Source: Leptolyngbya boryana PCC 6306 (GTDB taxonomy: Bacteria; Cyanobacteriota; Cyanobacteriia; Leptolyngbyales; Leptolyngbyaceae). From it: DNA of 64,000 nucleotides. Positions 55,242-64,000 of this stretch are shown piece after piece. The notes under the pieces were generated by a model. It saw nothing but the letters and a program-made list of their open reading frames with translations. It made no database searches and was not told where the DNA came from. Where the stretch lies: the NCBI RefSeq assembly GCF_000353285.1, contig NZ_KB731324.1, positions 266,577 through 330,576 on the forward strand, read 5' to 3'. Numbering within the stretch: position 1 is the first letter of the stretch; each line of letters starts with the position of its first letter. Made by a program: the position numbers and the translations under genes.

Positions 55242-56620
55242 GTTAGGGCATTCAACAAGGCTTGCAGTTTGAGTTGAACTTCAGCGAATTCCTTCTCTGG
55301 ATCTGATCCTGCCACAATTCCCGCGCCTGCGAAGAGTCGAGCTTGATTTCCTTGCAAAATACAAGACCGGATTCCAACCGCAAATTCGCCATTGCCATGA
55401 TGATCCATCCAGCCAATCGGAGCGGCATACCACGATCGCTCAAATGGCTCGAATGATTTCAAATGCTCACACGCAATTAGCTTCGGTGCGCCTGCGACGG
55501 CTGGAGTGGGGTGCAATTCTGCAACGGCATCTAAGAGATGTAAATCGGATGGAATCGTGGCACGAATTGGAGTTTGTAAATGCTGAATGTTTGGGAGTTG
55601 TAAGAGGCTTGGAGGTGAAAATTGTGGTGTGAGTCCTAAATTTCTCAGATGTTGGGCGATCGAGTCAATTACTACCTGATGTTCGTGTTTTTCCTTTTGG
55701 CGGCTGAGTAAAGTCGCTGAGAGACGAGCATCTTCGGCGCGAGTTTTGCCACGGGGAACTGAGCCAGCGAGAGCAACTGTAAATAAGCGATCGTTCTCGA
55801 TTTTGACAAGCCGCTCTGGAGTTGCACCGATAAACGTTGCCCCTTTGCCATTACTTGCTGAGAACACATAACAATTTGGATAGCGCGATCGTAAATTGCT
55901 TAAGGATGAAACTAAATTAAAGGGCAATGGTGAAGTGATATCTAGCGCATCAGCTAAAACGATTTTTTGAAAATGCTTCGATTGAATGAGTTTCAATGCA
56001 GCCGTGACGGATTTTTGAAAGCGGTCTGAAACAGGATTTTGATTGAAAAACGGTTTAGGAATATCAAGGGCGAGGCGAATCACTTTAACATTACGAATTC
56101 GCTGAATCGTGCTTAAAACTTCGTCTGTCGCGGTTGCTGGATCGAAGGATTCTGAGATTTCTAGATTGGCAACGATCGTCGATCGCCCTTTGTTGCGAGA
56201 AATTTGCCAAGCCGGAACGAACACACTTGCAGCAGGAAATAAGCGATCGCTCGTCTGATCAAAAAATGAAAAATTACAGAAAAAATGAATACCAGAAAAT
56301 TCAGAATCTAGATCACCGATTTGATAGGATTTTTTTCTTGTTGTTTCGATAAATGATTTGATTTGAGAAAAGCGATCGCTGCCTTCGGCTTCAAACTGTA
56401 ATGCAGTATCAAATGCTAAAACTGCACCGTGGTTTTCAAAATAGAAATGCTTTTGATCCGGCTTTACAAAACTATTGAGAACGGCAAGTAGGTCGATTTC
56501 TTCAACATTAATCGAAATACTCGCAACACCTTGATGAGTAGATTGTTTACACCTGAGAAGAAATTGATAAAGATCTTTAGAATCAGGTTTTGGATGAAGC
56601 TGATACTGGATCGCAGGCAT
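55238..56620 (-). CDS. menF: Isochorismate synthase
   Basis: 460 residues. The chorismate-binding fold is clear in the second half: 'KSVTAALKLIQSKHFQKIVLADALDI', 'CYVFSASNGKGATFIGATPERLVKIEND', 'VALAGSVPRGKTRAEDARLSATLLSRQKEKHEHQVVIDSI', 'ELHPTPAVAGAPK' and 'RSWYAAPIGWMDHHGNGEFAVGIRSC'. It converts chorismate to isochorismate, the first step of phylloquinone synthesis. First gene of the menF-uma2-menD-menB operon. Confidence 0.95.
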   Translation of the reverse strand: MPAIQYQLHPKPDSKDLYQFLLRCKQSTHQGVASISINVEEIDLLAVLNSFVKPDQKHFYFENHGAVLAFDTALQFEAEGSDRFSQIKSFIETTRKKSYQIGDLDSEFSGIHFFCNFSFFDQTSDRLFPAASVFVPAWQISRNKGRSTIVANLEISESFDPATATDEVLSTIQRIRNVKVIRLALDIPKPFFNQNPVSDRFQKSVTAALKLIQSKHFQKIVLADALDITSPLPFNLVSSLSNLRSRYPNCYVFSASNGKGATFIGATPERLVKIENDRLFTVALAGSVPRGKTRAEDARLSATLLSRQKEKHEHQVVIDSIAQHLRNLGLTPQFSPPSLLQLPNIQHLQTPIRATIPSDLHLLDAVAELHPTPAVAGAPKLIACEHLKSFEPFERSWYAAPIGWMDHHGNGEFAVGIRSCILQGNQARLFAGAGIVAGSDPEKEFAEVQLKLQALLNALT

Positions 56621-56729
56621 AACAAACTATCCCAAACATGGCTTTTATAATGCTCAAGCCGATCTTACGGGATTTAGGTTTTCCGATTTCCAATTGATGA
56701 TTTATGTAACGTAAAATTCGCTTTTTTTG

Positions 56730-58106
56730 TTAAGGATTGTGAATCAATTCGGGGATGATGGCGCGATCGCGAACCACTTTTAACTGGAACGAATCCGGTG
56801 GCACGAAGGTAATGCCACGTCTTGCAGGTCGAATCTCTCGGTTCAACGTCGATTCAAACTCATACCAGGATAGAACCGTTGCCAAAACCAGTTTCATCTC
56901 GAACATCGACAACGCCATTCCGACACAGCTGCGACTTCCACCGCCAAACGGCAAATACTCATACGCTGAAAATTTCCGCTCTAAAAACCGCTCCGGCTTA
57001 AATTGATCCGCCTGCTCGTAAGTTGCTTCTCTACGATGTGCCAAATAGATGCTAGGAATCAAAACCGTTCCTGGCTCGTAAGTGTAACCTTCGATTTCAA
57101 TCGTTCGTTTGACTTTTCGAGGTTGGGAAATCAGCGCGATCGGATAAATTCGCAATGCTTCCTTACACACTGCCGTCAGATAGGGAGCCTGAGACAGGAC
57201 GATCGGATCAGGATTTTCGCCAAATTCGTCTAATTCTTGCCGTAAGCGATCGAGACAATTTGGATTTCGATGCAGCCAATAAAACGCCCAAGTCAAAGCC
57301 GATGCAGTCGTTTCATGTCCAAGCAATAACAAAGTCATTAACTGATCTCGCAATTCTTGATCGTCCATTGATTCACCTTGTTCATCTCGCGCTGTCATCA
57401 GCACAGAAAGAATATCCGTGCGATTTTGCAGAGAGTGAGAACGTCGATCGCGAATTTCGGCATAAATCAACTCATCAATCTGAGCCATTTGGTCGAGAAA
57501 TTTGCCCCAAGGACTCCAATCTCCCAAGTTTTGCTGCAAGATGGGGAAAAAGAACTGAGTCGAATACAGCGGCGAAGTAATCGCTTCGAGTAATTGAGCT
57601 AGTAACTGCTTTAACCGCTCATATCTCGCGCCTGGAACCAATCCAAACACGACTTGTAGAATCACTTGCAGCGAAATTTCCGACATTTCAGATCGCAGAG
57701 CGATCGTTTCTCCCACATTCCAGTCGATCATGCGCTTCTGCGCCAACTGACAAATCAAATGCCCCTGACTATGCAACTGTTCGCGATGCAAAGCAGGCAT
57801 CAATAATTGTCTTTGGCGTTGATGCCTTGCACCTTCTTGCATGATCAACGATTCATTCCCAACCAGGGGACGAAATACATCAGTCACTTTGCCAAACTCA
57901 AAGGCATCTGCCAAAGTCGTAAATACAGCTTGAATCGCATCAGGATGGCTAAGAAACACGACAGGCGGGGAATTTAAGCCGAGAACTCTTGTGGTGAACG
58001 TATCGCCGTACTGAACGGATTGTCGATCGAAGAATGCGATCGGGTCGGCGACCAGTGACAGCGTTTGAAAGAGAGCAGGAGTGGAAGAACCGATCGGCAA
58101 CGTCAT
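56730..58106 (-). CDS. Cytochrome P450 (CYP110-like)
   Basis: About 458 residues from the ATG at 58106; the GTG 21 bp upstream is less likely. Signature elements: I-helix 'LLLLGHETTASALTWAFYWL' (about 262-276), K-helix 'CKEALRIYPIALISQPRKV' with ExxR, the PERF-like 'DQFKPERFLERKFSAYEYLPFGGGSRSCVGMALSMFEMKLVLA' with the heme-ligating Cys. The class resembles CYP110 family fatty-acid/alkane hydroxylases common in cyanobacteria. No membrane anchor; redox partners not nearby. Confidence 0.93.
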   Translation of the reverse strand: MTLPIGSSTPALFQTLSLVADPIAFFDRQSVQYGDTFTTRVLGLNSPPVVFLSHPDAIQAVFTTLADAFEFGKVTDVFRPLVGNESLIMQEGARHQRQRQLLMPALHREQLHSQGHLICQLAQKRMIDWNVGETIALRSEMSEISLQVILQVVFGLVPGARYERLKQLLAQLLEAITSPLYSTQFFFPILQQNLGDWSPWGKFLDQMAQIDELIYAEIRDRRSHSLQNRTDILSVLMTARDEQGESMDDQELRDQLMTLLLLGHETTASALTWAFYWLHRNPNCLDRLRQELDEFGENPDPIVLSQAPYLTAVCKEALRIYPIALISQPRKVKRTIEIEGYTYEPGTVLIPSIYLAHRREATYEQADQFKPERFLERKFSAYEYLPFGGGSRSCVGMALSMFEMKLVLATVLSWYEFESTLNREIRPARRGITFVPPDSFQLKVVRDRAIIPELIHNP

Positions 58107-58240
58107 AGCAAATTGCAATGCACACACGTTTCTAGTGTACGGAATTCTTCAATTCAAATCTCATCCTCTACTCAATGAGACACAAACCGAAAAACATCAA
58201 TTGCGCTGAGGGCGATCGCTCTGTACAGCAGTCGCGTACT

Positions 58241-58558
58241 TTAAATTTCTAAGCGAGTGCGAGTTGCACCACGAGATAAGGGTTTGTAGATGTTGCCTCG
58301 AAAGTCGATGTCGTAGACTTGCAATTCGTCTGCTTCGGTATCGATCGTGAAAATGACTCTGACTTTTCCCGCCCGCATCCTGAAGAATCCTTTCCAGTCT
58401 CCTTTCAGACTCTTGATGTCCAACTCATTGAAGGGAATGATTCCTTCAGCTTCAATCGATTGCAAGAGGTGTGCCAGTCTGTCTTGGAGTTTTTCGGTTT
58501 CTTTGGCAGAGAGTTTTTCCAAGAATTTGATTGAGGCTTTACTGAGGACGAGTTCCAT
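58241..58558 (-). CDS. RelE/ParE-like toxin
   Basis: 105 residues. 'LVLSKASIKFLEKLSAKETEKLQDRLAHLL', 'NELDIKSLKGDWKGFFRMRAGKVRVIFTIDTEADELQVYDIDFRGNIYK' is the RelE/ParE fold with the 'RxGKxRVIF' strand typical of RelE-type mRNA-interferase toxins. The cognate antitoxin gene overlaps by 20 bp upstream. Target mRNA cleavage at the ribosome is inferred from the family. Confidence 0.85.
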   Translation of the reverse strand: MELVLSKASIKFLEKLSAKETEKLQDRLAHLLQSIEAEGIIPFNELDIKSLKGDWKGFFRMRAGKVRVIFTIDTEADELQVYDIDFRGNIYKPLSRGATRTRLEI

Positions 58559-58751
58559 TCTTTACCCAGTCGGTCATGTTGATAAATTCTGTGGTTTTGT
58601 GTTCAGCAGGTGAACCGAGTTTGGTTTGGATTTCTTGCATCTCTTTGTCACTGACGTAGGGGATGAGAACTTGGCAGAGTTTGAGGCGTTCTTCTCGAAG
58701 CACTTCTCTTAAGCTCTCTTTCACTAGTTGTTTTAGCTCATTGCTTTCCAT
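58539..58751 (-). CDS. Antitoxin of the RelE-like pair
   Basis: 70 residues, acidic/basic helical N-terminus ('MESNELKQLVKESLREVLREERLK') and a flexible C-terminal tail with 'EFINMTDWVKNGTRPQ', the normal layout of antitoxins that wrap their toxin. Overlap by 20 bp with the toxin gene implies translational coupling. Confidence 0.75.
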   Translation of the reverse strand: MESNELKQLVKESLREVLREERLKLCQVLIPYVSDKEMQEIQTKLGSPAEHKTTEFINMTDWVKNGTRPQ

Positions 58752-58813
58752 ACGATGATGCGCGATCGCTCTTGGGTGTCCGTTCGCTCAATTTTAGTCT
58801 ATTTCTAGTTTTG

Positions 58814-59241
58814 TCACGATCGCAGGTTGTTATGAGGATGCGCGATCGCGGTTACTTTTGCTTGGATGTGCGATCGTTGCTCTAAGATTGCTGGCTGAAA
58901 ATACCAGGCTGTTGAGTGGATCGACTGGATTAAGACTTGCAGTTTGGTTTGCATTTGCTGAAAATCTGAAGCCGTTAGGGTTCCGAGTGATTGCTGGACT
59001 AATTTTTTCTCTAGGGTTGCAAGTTTGTGAAGCCGAACGATCGAGGGAATTCTCAATCCTGCTTGCTGCCATTCTTGAAGTTCAAGATCGAATGGGGTTT
59101 GGTTGAGTTGTCCAGTGATGCGGGCAACTAAAAGATCGTTGTCTCCGGTGTCGAGTAGGACAAGGGCGGGTCGTCGTTTTACTTCTGTGGTGTTGGTGAA
59201 GGGAAATGATAGTAGGAGAACTTCACCGGATGAATAAGTGG
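58814..59241 (-). pseudogene. PemK/MazF-like toxin with a damaged 5' end
   Basis: Minus-strand frame from about 59241: 'SSGEVLLLSFPFTNTTEVKRRPALVLLDTGDNDLLVARITGQ' is an intact PemK/MazF N-terminal beta-barrel, continuing without stop to 58814. It has no start codon in frame; the frame opens right after the stop of the antitoxin gene. The expected ATG (at 59254, inside gatgagatc) is in another frame, so one base appears lost near the start. The short frame from 59056 would lack the active core. The toxin is probably inactive unless translated from a non-standard start. Confidence 0.7.
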
Positions 59242-59248
59242 GCGCTGC

Positions 59249-59467
59249 TTAGATCTCATCGTAGATGGCATCAACGGAGTCATACCCAGCTAAGAATTGG
59301 GTTGCGGTGAGGTTTTGCCATTGGGGCTGTTCTGAGGTGGAATCTGTGTCGTTCGTTAAGACGATGATTCTAACGGCTTGATTGTTGAGTTCGCTTGGTA
59401 ATACGGCTTCGGGGAGTTCTAGTTTTCCATCGGCGGTGATGTGGGCTGGAAATTCGTATGCTTTCAT
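59249..59467 (-). CDS. Antitoxin-like protein linked to the PemK-like toxin
   Basis: 72 residues from the ATG at 59467; 'MKAYEFPAHITADGKLELPEAV' (the AbrB/Phd-like antitoxin start seen in many cyanobacterial TA modules), then 'AVRIIVLTNDTDSTSEQPQWQNLTATQFLAGYDSVDAIYDEI'. The longer 110-residue frame from 59581 has no typical start. It sits directly upstream of the PemK-like toxin frame. Confidence 0.75.
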   Translation of the reverse strand: MKAYEFPAHITADGKLELPEAVLPSELNNQAVRIIVLTNDTDSTSEQPQWQNLTATQFLAGYDSVDAIYDEI

Positions 59468-59698
59468 GAGTGTCTCCGATCGCGTCTGATTTGATTGTAC
59501 TGGCAAGATTTGTCTGATCGCTTTGCTGCCTAGAAAGTTCGATCGACTTTGCACTACGAACTGTCCAGCAAGCAACCCCAACGCTCTTTTCCCAATCCAA
59601 AATCAACCCTCGTCTGATGCACTTTGTAGCTTTTGAAGGATTGATCGTGTTGTCGGATATCGGAGAGTTCGGATGTTCGATTCTCTACGAAGAATTTG
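59468..59698. other. Short intergenic stretch between the antitoxin gene and the TIR-NB-ARC gene
   Basis: No gene supported. It holds the promoter region of the minus-strand antitoxin gene and the end of the TIR gene. Confidence 0.4.
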
Positions 59699-61801
59699 TT
59701 AGAGAATTGATGTAGATGAATTGAAAGCCGACACCATTGACTTGAGGCAGGTTGAATAATTTTGGCGGATAGTCATGGTTGTTGGATGAGAAACTCCTAA
59801 AGCACGTTCACTAATTGCTAACGATCGCATATAGAGCGGTTCGGCTTCCTCATACCGTCCTTGCGAACCGTAGAGTTCTGCCAAATTGTTCAGACTCCTT
59901 GCCACATCGGGATGCGATTCTCCCAGCAGTGTTCGGCTTAATTCCAAAGCTTGGACATAGAGCGGTTCGGCTTCCTCATACCGTCCTTGCGAATAGTAGA
60001 GTGCTGCCAAATTGTTCAGACTTGTTGCCACATCGGGATGCGATTCTCCGAGTCGTTGAGTTGAGATCGATCGACAATGCAGATACCATTCCTCCGCTTC
60101 CGCAAACGCTGCTTGTCCCTCATAAAACTGCCCCAGTCGAGTTGCAGGGCTAAGGATGTCATCGTCTACTAGCCAAGGTTCCAGAGTCGTCGTTGCTTCC
60201 TTCAGGTGTGGCATTGCATCTGAAAATTGCTCGATCGATGAAAGTGTCCAATCGCTCGGCATTTGCAGTGCAATCTCGCTCATCACCGCACAAAACGATC
60301 GCTTCATCGCCTCCTCTTCTGGCATCGTCGATCGCTTCACCGCAAAAAACTCTCGCAACAACTGATGGATCTGATACATCCCATCCCGCTCAAAATTCAG
60401 CAAACTCAGATTTACTAACTGTTGATCTCGTAAATCTTCCAATTCTTCTTCATCCGCATCCGGCAAACAAGCCTGCACCAGCGACCAAGGAATCTCAGCC
60501 AACGCAAACAAACTCAAGAGCATCGCCAATCGCTGCGCGTCCTCGTTCAACTCTTGCCAACTCAACTCAAACGCTGCCACCACACCCCAAGGTGCGGTCA
60601 TCCCTGATTCAGCTTCTAGTAACGCTTTCGCCGCCAACCGTTGCGCTTGCAATCGCTCCCACAGTTTCGCGATCGAGGTTCCCTGCTTCCGCGCCAAATA
60701 CCGCCCCACTAGCTCCAATCCCAACGGCAAATAGCCCAACCACTCACATACCCGCTTCGCTGTATCCAAATCCTGATCAATTCGCCCATCCCCCACCAGC
60801 GACCTCAACAACTCCAACGATGCCGCCTCACTCAGTACCTTGATTTCGTAATTTTGCACCGGAGATCCAAAGCGCGATCGCGTCGTCAGCAAAACCTTAA
60901 AATACGATCGCTGTGGCGGCAGAAACCGTCGAATCGCCCCATAATCCTGCACATCATCCAGCACAATCAGAGTCTCTTTCTGCTGCCATTGCTTCCAGAT
61001 GTCCTGCACCTTCCTCTCAGGCTCAACATCCTCTGGAATATTTAGCTGCAACTGACCCCGCGCAAACTCAATAATTTGCTTACTCAGATCCGTTCTTGCG
61101 CTCAACCACAAAACACCCCCCGGATAACCCCCCAAATCTCGCTGCTGACTCGCATAGTGCGCCGCCAATTCCGTCTTACCAATTCCCCCCATTCCCGCGA
61201 TCGCCGAAATTGCAGTCGGCTTGCCAGTCTTCACCTGCTCATGCAGCTTCTCGAGATCTTCCGCTCTCCCAACAAACACATCACTCAAACGCGGCAAATT
61301 CTCTGGAATACTCGGCGGATAAACAGGCTTCGATTCAATCTGCGATCGAGGATACTCCGGCTTCTCGGAAGGCTTCCCCCGCTCCTCCGTCACCGCTCGT
61401 TTTGCCGCCTGCACCACCCGTTCTTCCGCCTCTGCCTCCTCCACCCCCACCAAATCCACATAGACAATCTGCGCCCACAATCCCTGTGGCGTACATTCCC
61501 CCACCCGAATCGGAATCAGCGATCGTTCCATCCCCATTGGATCTTTTGCAAACGCCGCCGCCCATTCTGCCTGCACATACCCCGACTCCAGAGAATGCTT
61601 CGACAACACCGCGATCGTCCGTTTCGCTTCCGATGCCGCCTTTTGCATATCAAGCACAAAATTCCCACCTGCGCCAAAGTCCCATGCCTGAATGACGACA
61701 CGATAGTTTTCCGCTTCAAGAATCCAAGCAATCCATTCTGCAAATCCTCGATCGTGGTGATTGTAGCTGATGAAGAAATCAACAGGCGTTTCAGGACTCA
61801 T
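59699..61801 (-). CDS. TIR-NB-ARC-TPR protein (STAND, probable defence)
   Basis: 700 residues. N-terminal TIR domain ('VDFFISYNHHDRGFAEWIAWILE', 'FVLDMQKAASEAKRTIAVLSKHSLESGYVQAEWAAAF', about 6-140). NB-ARC: 'FVGRAEDLEKLHEQV', P-loop 'ISAIAGMGGIGKTELAAHYA' (about 198-217), 'ETLIVLDDVQDY' Walker B, 'KVLLTTRSRFG' and 'LGYLPLGLELVGRYLA'. C-terminal TPRs 'LGESHPDVATSLNNLAALYYSQGRYEEAEPLY' twice or more. TIR-STAND proteins in bacteria act in anti-phage immunity, typically by NAD+ depletion. The C-terminal tail after the last TPR ('TCLKSMVSAFNSSTSIL') is irregular and may have been altered by a frameshift. Confidence 0.92.
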   Translation of the reverse strand: MSPETPVDFFISYNHHDRGFAEWIAWILEAENYRVVIQAWDFGAGGNFVLDMQKAASEAKRTIAVLSKHSLESGYVQAEWAAAFAKDPMGMERSLIPIRVGECTPQGLWAQIVYVDLVGVEEAEAEERVVQAAKRAVTEERGKPSEKPEYPRSQIESKPVYPPSIPENLPRLSDVFVGRAEDLEKLHEQVKTGKPTAISAIAGMGGIGKTELAAHYASQQRDLGGYPGGVLWLSARTDLSKQIIEFARGQLQLNIPEDVEPERKVQDIWKQWQQKETLIVLDDVQDYGAIRRFLPPQRSYFKVLLTTRSRFGSPVQNYEIKVLSEAASLELLRSLVGDGRIDQDLDTAKRVCEWLGYLPLGLELVGRYLARKQGTSIAKLWERLQAQRLAAKALLEAESGMTAPWGVVAAFELSWQELNEDAQRLAMLLSLFALAEIPWSLVQACLPDADEEELEDLRDQQLVNLSLLNFERDGMYQIHQLLREFFAVKRSTMPEEEAMKRSFCAVMSEIALQMPSDWTLSSIEQFSDAMPHLKEATTTLEPWLVDDDILSPATRLGQFYEGQAAFAEAEEWYLHCRSISTQRLGESHPDVATSLNNLAALYYSQGRYEEAEPLYVQALELSRTLLGESHPDVARSLNNLAELYGSQGRYEEAEPLYMRSLAISERALGVSHPTTMTIRQNYSTCLKSMVSAFNSSTSIL

Positions 61802-61938
61802 CTAAAAAATTCTGAACGGGGGATATCTCTTTTATACTTACAGAACCCAATGGTTTCCGCAAAGCATCCGCGTTTCATCTCACAATGGCAGCAGTACGAT
61901 AAAAGAAACGCTTGCTCAACCTGCGATCGTCCCTCTTG

Positions 61939-62556
61939 ATGTCCAATTCTGCAACGGAGACACCCAACATGGAACTCACTCTTCCTCTAAAGCTAGATCT
62001 CCAGCACGTTCATCTCACCGATGAGCAGTTTTATCAACTCTGCATCAACAATCCCGAATGGAACATTGAGCAGAACGCAAAAGGAGCCTTGATTGTTATG
62101 CCCCCCGTGGGTGGAGAAAGTGGAGAGAGAGAAGCAGATTACATCATTGATTTAGGAAACTGGAATCGCCAAACTCAACTCGGAAAAGTCTTTAGTTCTT
62201 CAACGATTTTCAGGCTTCCTAACGGTGGGAGCCGCTCTCCTGATGCAGCCTGGGTCGAATTGTCTCGATGGCAAGCCCTCACCCCAGAACAACGCAAGAA
62301 ATTTCCGCCCATTGCTCCAGATTTTGTCATCGAATTGCGATCGGCGACTGATAATCTCACAACTTTGCAAGAAAAAATGCAGGAATATCTCGAAAGCGGA
62401 GTCCGACTCAGTTGGTTGCTCAATCCCCAAAATCAACAAGTCGAGATCTATCGGCAAGGACAGGAAAAAGAAGTACGATCGCTGCCCACTCTACTTTCAG
62501 GCGAGACAGTTTTACCTGGATTTGAGCTACAGGTCGATCGATTCATCGAAGAGTAA
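61939..62556 (+). CDS. Uma2 family nuclease-like protein
   Basis: About 205 residues from the ATG at 61939; the TTG at 61912 is less likely. 'QFYQLCINNPEWNIEQNAKGALIVMPPVGGESGEREADYIIDLGNWN', 'RSPDAAWVELSRWQALT', 'APDFVIELRSATDNLTTLQEKMQEYLESGVRLSWLLNP' show the Uma2 nuclease core. Divergent from the TIR-NB-ARC gene with 137 bp between them, so they may share regulation. Confidence 0.9.
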   Translation: MSNSATETPNMELTLPLKLDLQHVHLTDEQFYQLCINNPEWNIEQNAKGALIVMPPVGGESGEREADYIIDLGNWNRQTQLGKVFSSSTIFRLPNGGSRSPDAAWVELSRWQALTPEQRKKFPPIAPDFVIELRSATDNLTTLQEKMQEYLESGVRLSWLLNPQNQQVEIYRQGQEKEVRSLPTLLSGETVLPGFELQVDRFIEE

Positions 62557-62692
62557 ACCGGATCATTCTCCTTCAAAGTGCGATCGCTCCATCTCAAAAC
62601 CAAAGCAATCTCATTTTCAGATAGAACGACGTGCTGGAGATTGGTATACGATCTCGTCTTCTACAATGAGATTTGAAGATTGGAAGTGCAAA
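62557..62692. other. Short intergenic region upstream of the oxidoreductase
   Basis: 136 bp with one HIP1-like sequence; the promoter is expected here but not identified. gaagattggaagtgcaaa precedes the ATG. Confidence 0.35.
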
Positions 62693-64000
62693 ATGGTAGA
62701 TGCGATCGTCATTGGAAGCGGAATCGGGGGCTTAAGCTGTGCGGGGATTTTGGCAAAATATGGCTATGACGTTTTAGTTTGCGAAAGTCATGCGATCGCA
62801 GGGGGAACCGCTCACAGCTTTGAGCGCAATGGATTTAAATTTGATTCAGGCCCATCGCTCTACTCGGGCATGTCCTACAGTCCATCTCCGAATCCGTTGC
62901 GGCAAGTCTTAGATGCGATCGACGAAGATATCGAATGGCTGAATTACGACACTTGGGGATGTTGTCTGCCTGAAGGCGCGTTTGATACGCAAGTCGGGGC
63001 AGAACAGTTTTGTGAGGTTTTACAGCAACTCCGAGGCGAAAATGCAGTCGCTGAGTGGAAAAAACTACAACAGGTCATGGCTCCTTTGGCAAAAGCCGCG
63101 ATCGCGCTTCCACCTGCCGCTGTTCGATATGATTTCGGAGCCTTACTGAGTGTTGGACAATATCTTCCTAAGATGCTGCAAAATGCGATCGGACTTTCTC
63201 AAATTACAGGAGCGTTTTCGCCTGTCATGGATAAAGTTGTGAGTGATCCATTTATTCGCAACTGGATGGATTTACTTTGCTTTTTACTATCAGGATTACC
63301 CGCCGAGAGTACCAATGCGGCTGAAGTCGCTTTTATGTTTGCAGATTGGTATCGCCCGAATGTGCAGCTTGACTATCCAAAAGGTGGAAGTGGCGCGATC
63401 GTCGATGCTTTAGTTCGAGGATTGAAAAAGTTCGGCGGCAAGATTCGCCTCAATGCTCACGTTGAGAAAGTCTTAGTCGAAAATCAAAAAGCAGTGGGAG
63501 TAAAGTTGCGCAATGGAGAAGAACTGCGATCGCGCTATGTGATCTCAAACGCCTCAATTTGGGATACTTTGAAGCTCGTCAACAGTTCTGAATTTACTCA
63601 GCAACGCCAAGATACTCCGCAATGTGATAGCTTCATGCACTTGCACTTAGGAATTGATGGACAAAGTTTAGACCATCTAGCTTGCCATCATATCGTTGTC
63701 AATGATTGGAGCTTAGGCATTACAGCACCACAGAATGTTGTTCTAATTTCAATTCCATCCTTGCTTGATCGTGCACTTGCTCCGCCTGGAAAACATGCAA
63801 TTCATGTCTATACTCCCGGAAATGAACCCTATGAGATTTGGGAGAAGTGCGACTCTTATCCAGAACTCAAGCAACAGCGATCCGAAGTGATGTGGAAAGC
63901 TTTGGAACGAGTAATACCCGATATTCGATCGAGAACCGAATTGACCCTAATTGGAACACCCTTAACCCACGAAAGATTTCTCCGCCGACATCGTGGAACT
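62693..64000 (+). CDS. FAD-dependent oxidoreductase, carotenoid desaturase/isomerase-like (partial, runs off the right edge)
   Basis: 436 residues visible from the ATG at 62693. N-terminal FAD Rossmann motif 'DAIVIGSGIGGLSCAGILAKYGYDVLVCESHAIAGGTAHSFERNGFKFDSG', then 'GPSLYSG', and a later 'YPKGGSGAIVDALVRGLKKFGGKIRLNAHVEKVLVE' that is characteristic of phytoene-desaturase/prolycopene-isomerase (CrtI/CrtH)-type enzymes, with 'YVISNASIWDTLKLV' (second nucleotide site). The C-terminus is missing. It likely acts on a polyene or related lipid; CrtH-like function is possible but unproven. Confidence 0.85.
   Translation, partial: MVDAIVIGSGIGGLSCAGILAKYGYDVLVCESHAIAGGTAHSFERNGFKFDSGPSLYSGMSYSPSPNPLRQVLDAIDEDIEWLNYDTWGCCLPEGAFDTQVGAEQFCEVLQQLRGENAVAEWKKLQQVMAPLAKAAIALPPAAVRYDFGALLSVGQYLPKMLQNAIGLSQITGAFSPVMDKVVSDPFIRNWMDLLCFLLSGLPAESTNAAEVAFMFADWYRPNVQLDYPKGGSGAIVDALVRGLKKFGGKIRLNAHVEKVLVENQKAVGVKLRNGEELRSRYVISNASIWDTLKLVNSSEFTQQRQDTPQCDSFMHLHLGIDGQSLDHLACHHIVVNDWSLGITAPQNVVLISIPSLLDRALAPPGKHAIHVYTPGNEPYEIWEKCDSYPELKQQRSEVMWKALERVIPDIRSRTELTLIGTPLTHERFLRRHRGT

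Noticed and set aside
60193-61695. Long proline/serine-rich plus-strand frames opposite the TIR-NB-ARC gene
   Set aside because: They are shadow frames of the TIR-NB-ARC-TPR gene, with compositionally biased translations and no motif.

Overview
The window is chromosomal DNA of a cyanobacterium, most likely a filamentous or Leptolyngbya-like lineage. The evidence is the very frequent HIP1 octamer (gcgatcgc) in genes and spacers, together with cyanobacterial marker genes: pcxA/cemA, ftn2/zipN, phylloquinone genes menF-menD-menB, a cyanobacterial-type gshA, DUF1995, DUF3493 and DUF4330 proteins, an SLH-domain protein, xisH-xisI and a CYP110-like P450.

Layout. Positions 1-4.4 kb hold an accessory module: the end of a large protein of unknown function, a HEAT-like NTPase-related protein, and a small protein that shares a short 'VGGD..(I/V)GDI.Q' motif with it. 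Positions 4.5-7.8 kb are an insertion-sequence graveyard: a transposase remnant, a STAND-type gene broken by a stop codon and by an intact IS5-family element, and an IS1-family element with a duplicated end. Positions 7.83-9.99 kb hold the most interesting object, a decapitated type V-K CRISPR-associated transposon (CAST). It consists of the C-terminal part of cas12k, a tracrRNA region, a four-repeat CRISPR array, a delocalised homing guide, and a transposon end with five TnsB-like repeats. The end abuts a tRNA-Thr(CGU) gene, and the homing guide matches that gene over 18 nt next to a GTN PAM.

Positions 10-31 kb are mostly core genes: SLH protein, gshA, class II aldolase, phosphatase, M48 protease, radical SAM protein, comB, TPR protein, a protealysin-like protease with its emfourin inhibitor, carB, a group 2 sigma factor and pcxA. 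Positions 31-50 kb carry a helicase-like protein, UPF0182, a large repeat protein, murF, a RodZ-like protein, a pseudouridine synthase, a SphS/SphR-like two-component pair, an AEC permease, ftn2/zipN and pdhA. Positions 50-56.6 kb contain xisH-xisI, an ADP-ribosylglycohydrolase and a menF-uma2-menD-menB operon joined by 4-bp overlaps. Positions 56.7-62.6 kb hold a P450 followed by a small defence-like cluster: a RelE-type toxin pair, a PemK-like toxin pair with a damaged toxin start, a TIR-NB-ARC-TPR protein and a Uma2 nuclease. The window ends inside a carotenoid-desaturase/isomerase-like FAD oxidoreductase.

All identifications were made by reading the sequence and recalling family motifs. 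No database search was run.
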